A stretch of 36,822 bases of DNA from Bacteroides cellulosilyticus DSM 14838 (GTDB taxonomy: Bacteria > Bacteroidota > Bacteroidia > Bacteroidales > Bacteroidaceae). The stretch covers positions 109,029 to 145,850 of the forward strand of contig NZ_EQ973491.1 of the NCBI RefSeq assembly GCF_000158035.1, in the 5' to 3' direction. Shown here piece after piece: positions 34,635 to 36,822 of the stretch; positions within the stretch are counted from its first letter, which is position 1; each line of letters starts with the position of its first letter. The notes below the pieces were generated by a model that saw only the letters and a program-made list of their open reading frames with translations, made no database searches and had not been told where the DNA came from. The position numbers and the translations under genes are program-made.

Positions 34635-36596
34635 ATGAAACGTATTCTTTTCTCTGTGCTTTTTGCTGCATCTCTTTCGGCTGAAGCACAAACACAAACA
34701 TTTGAAACGGCCTTTGCCCGCCCTTTGAACGAAGTTCTTACGGACATACAAAATCGTTTTGGTATCCGCCTGAAATACGATATTGATACGGTCGGTAAAG
34801 TGTTGCCTTATGCGGATTTTCGTATCCGTCCTTATTCAGTGGAAGAATCGCTGACGAATGTATTGTCCCCTTTCGATTATAAGTTTGTGAAACAAACCGG
34901 CAATATATATAAGTTGAAAGCTTATGAATATCCTCGGCGGACAGATGCTGACGGAGAGAAAATGCTGGCTTACCTTAATACGCTTTATGCAGATAAGGAA
35001 GCTTTTGAACTCCGTGCCGATTCTTTAAGAAAAGAAGTCCGGCAACGTCTGGGAATTGACCTTTTACTCGCACAATGTGTGGAGTCGAATCCGATTCTTT
35101 CCAAAGTGAGGAAATATGATGGCTATACAGTTCAGAATTTTGCACTTGAGACGCTTCCAGGGCTGTATGTTTGCGGTTCTGTTTATGCCCCTAAATCGAA
35201 AGGGAAGCATGCGCTGATCATTTGTCCGAATGGACACTTTGGAGGAGGTCGTTATCGCGAAGATCAACAACAGCGTATGGGAACCCTGGCACGTATGGGG
35301 GCTGTTTGTGTGGATTATGATCTCTTCGGTTGGGGAGAGTCAATTTTGCAGGTTGGCAGTGCGGCACACCGCAGTAGTGCAGCTCATACCATTCAGGTGA
35401 TGAATGGTTTGCTGATTCTCGACTATATGCTTGCTGCCCGTAAAGATATTGACAGGAAAAGAATCGGTGTGAATGGCGGTTCCGGTGGTGGCACGCAAAC
35501 AGTTCTGCTGAGTGCACTGGATGATCGCTTCACGGCTTCGGCGCCGGTGGTAAGTTTGGCTTCTCATTTTGATGGAGGATGCCCCTGTGAAAGCGGTATG
35601 CCTATTCAATTGGCGGCGGGTGGCACATGCAATGCCGAATTGGCAGCAATCTTTGCTCCCCGTCCGCAATTAGTAGTGTCTGATGGTGGTGATTGGACGG
35701 CAAGTGTGCCTACACTGGAATATCCTTATTTGCAGCGTGTTTATGGATTCTACGATGCAAAAGATAAAGTGACGAACATACATCTTCCGAAAGAAAGACA
35801 TGACTTTGGTCCTAATAAGCGGAATGCTGTCTATACATTTTTTGCTGAGGTGTTCGGCTTGAATAGAAATATGCTGGATGAAACAAAAGTCACCATCGAA
35901 CCGGAATCCGCTATGTATAGTTTCGGTGAGAAAGGAGAACTTTTGCCGGAAAGCGCAATTCGTTCGTTTGATAAAGTAGCTGTTTATATTGACAAGAAAG
36001 CTTTTGCCCAATTAAAGTCGGATGCTTCTCTTGAGAAAAAGGCAATGGACTGGGTGGCTTCCTTAAATATGGAGGATGATAAGAAAGCGGGCTTTGCTGT
36101 AACAACTATCTATAATCATTTGCGCAAGGTTCGTGACTGGCATAATGAACACCCTTATTCCACTGTTCCGGAGGGTATCAATCCTGTCACTGGTAAATCT
36201 TTAAGTAAATTGGATCGGGAAATGATTGCCGATTCCGCCATGCCGAAAGAAGTTCATGAAAAGCTGATGAAAGATTTACGCAGAGTGCTGACGGAAGAAC
36301 AAGTAGAGCAGATTCTTGATAAATATACTGTAGGCAAAGTAGCTTTCACTTTGAAAGGTTATCAGGCCATTGTCCCTGATATGACGGAGGAAGAAACCGC
36401 TTTTGTGTTGGAACAGTTGAAGCTGGCTCGTGAACAGGCTATTGATTATAAAAACATGAAGCAGATATCTGCCATCTTTGAAATCTACAAGACTAAGTGC
36501 GAACAGTATTTTAATGAGCATGGTCGTAACTGGCGCCAGATGTTCAAGGATTATGTAAATAAGAGAAAAGCGGAAAAGGCTCAGAACAAGAAATAA
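34635..36596 (+). CDS. STN domain - alpha/beta-hydrolase esterase - DUF3826 fusion
   Basis: A 653-residue exported protein (signal peptide to about residue 20, SAEAQ) in three parts. Residues about 24-95 resemble the STN domain (FARPLNEVLTDIQNRFGIRLKY, then SVEESLTNVLSPFDYKF), best known from TonB-linked signalling and secretin proteins. Residues about 110-430 are an alpha/beta-hydrolase of the acetyl-xylan or pectin esterase kind, with nucleophile Ser283 in GGSGGG, Asp350 or Asp353 in SDGGDW and His389 in ERHDFG; a GGCPCESGMP loop is also notable. Residues about 464-645 match the stand-alone DUF3826 protein of this locus: LTEEQVEQILDKYTVGKVAFT against LDEKQIEVVKDGMTYGVVKVT in the same order. 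It probably removes acetyl or methyl esters from pectin. It is the last gene of the operon. Confidence 0.82.
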   Translation: MKRILFSVLFAASLSAEAQTQTFETAFARPLNEVLTDIQNRFGIRLKYDIDTVGKVLPYADFRIRPYSVEESLTNVLSPFDYKFVKQTGNIYKLKAYEYPRRTDADGEKMLAYLNTLYADKEAFELRADSLRKEVRQRLGIDLLLAQCVESNPILSKVRKYDGYTVQNFALETLPGLYVCGSVYAPKSKGKHALIICPNGHFGGGRYREDQQQRMGTLARMGAVCVDYDLFGWGESILQVGSAAHRSSAAHTIQVMNGLLILDYMLAARKDIDRKRIGVNGGSGGGTQTVLLSALDDRFTASAPVVSLASHFDGGCPCESGMPIQLAAGGTCNAELAAIFAPRPQLVVSDGGDWTASVPTLEYPYLQRVYGFYDAKDKVTNIHLPKERHDFGPNKRNAVYTFFAEVFGLNRNMLDETKVTIEPESAMYSFGEKGELLPESAIRSFDKVAVYIDKKAFAQLKSDASLEKKAMDWVASLNMEDDKKAGFAVTTIYNHLRKVRDWHNEHPYSTVPEGINPVTGKSLSKLDREMIADSAMPKEVHEKLMKDLRRVLTEEQVEQILDKYTVGKVAFTLKGYQAIVPDMTEEETAFVLEQLKLAREQAIDYKNMKQISAIFEIYKTKCEQYFNEHGRNWRQMFKDYVNKRKAEKAQNKK

Positions 36597-36600
36597 ATAT

Positions 36601-36641
36601 ATCCCCCGGAATTCAAATCATGAAAAGTTCCGGGGGATTTC
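36601..36641 (+). terminator. Intrinsic terminator closing the GH43-esterase operon
   Basis: ATCCCCCGGAA (36601-36611) pairs perfectly with 36628-36638. The 16-base loop has a short internal TTCA/TGAA pair. TTTCTGT follows. It begins 4 bases after the esterase stop. Confidence 0.85.
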
Positions 36642-36788
36642 TGTATAATAAGGTGTAGTCATTTATGCGTATTTCATGACAGGCAGTCATATCTTCTGTT
36701 CTTACTTTTGATGTTTTCCTTCTTTTCCATACAAAACAAATGATGGAAGGTAGAGTTGAGAGGAGATACTAATTAAAAGAACAGTGTG

Positions 36789-36822
36789 ATGAAAATGAAG
36801 ACATTAAAGGAGGGTATTATAA
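36789..36822 (+). CDS. Possible start of a further gene (cut by window edge)
   Basis: ATG at 36789 opens MKMKTLKEGII and runs off the window. A purine-rich AGAGGAG (36759 region) lies too far upstream to serve as its ribosome site. The basic start would suit a signal peptide. The preceding 150 bases carry no 9-mer/N15/CGTC motif. The evidence is thin. Confidence 0.25.
   Translation, partial: MKMKTLKEGII

Noticed and set aside
33288..34751. 487-codon minus-strand open frame opposite GH28
   Set aside because: It is a shadow of a GH28 gene with all catalytic residues. Its product is His/Ile/Arg-rich without a recognisable domain.

Overview
The window is a polysaccharide utilisation locus (PUL) from a member of the Bacteroidota, most likely a gut Bacteroides. 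Evidence for this is a SusC/SusD pair, a one-polypeptide hybrid two-component sensor (HTCS), TAnnTTTG-type promoters, many secreted carbohydrate-active enzymes and moderate GC. All genes lie on the + strand. The predicted enzymes (two PL1 pectate lyases, a GH28 polygalacturonase-type enzyme, a GH78 alpha-L-rhamnosidase, GH2, GH43, a GH95-like DUF5703 protein, a beta-helix DUF6298 protein, an alpha/beta-hydrolase esterase and an exported sugar-isomerase-like TIM barrel) point to a pectic, galacturonate- and rhamnose-containing glycan. The exact substrate cannot be read from sequence.

Layout: (1) 1-5063, the end of an upstream gene, then DUF5703/GH95-like and GH2. (2) 5146-14437, HTCS, PL1 and the DUF6298 protein, closed by a strong terminator. 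(3) 14614-16370, an ECF sigma factor, a 77-aa stand-alone anti-sigma-like domain and an exported TIM-barrel protein. (4) 16371-17848, a 1.48-kb stretch without a convincing gene that carries an inverted pair of ~100-bp repeats. (5) 17849-23364, SusC and SusD, then a terminator. (6) 23545-25946, a second PL1 and DUF3826, then a terminator. (7) 26130-36596, a five-gene operon (GH43 lipoprotein, propeller plus (alpha/alpha)6 protein, GH78, GH28, and an STN-esterase-DUF3826 fusion), then a terminator. (8) The possible first codons of a further gene at the right edge.

The main discovery is a shared two-part promoter motif. It has a 9-mer close to (G/T)TGA(T/G)TACA, then exactly 15 bases, then CGTC. 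It occurs just upstream of five transcription units: PL1-1 (9571), the anti-sigma/TIM-barrel pair (15188), susC (17751), PL1-2 (23483) and the GH43 operon (26054). A -35/-10 pair with fixed spacing and a CGTC -10 is what an ECF sigma factor would read, and an ECF sigma gene lies in the middle of the locus. The sigma and HTCS genes themselves lack the motif and have housekeeping TAnnTTTG boxes. I infer a layered circuit: the HTCS senses the glycan, the ECF sigma factor activates the catabolic genes through this motif, and the sigma factor's own anti-sigma-like partner and TIM-barrel protein are part of its regulon. The motif was read by eye and the circuit is inference.

Other unusual points are the anti-sigma-like protein without a membrane segment or FecR domain, the three-part STN-hydrolase-DUF3826 protein next to a stand-alone DUF3826 gene, and a change beside the catalytic arginine between the two PL1 paralogues.
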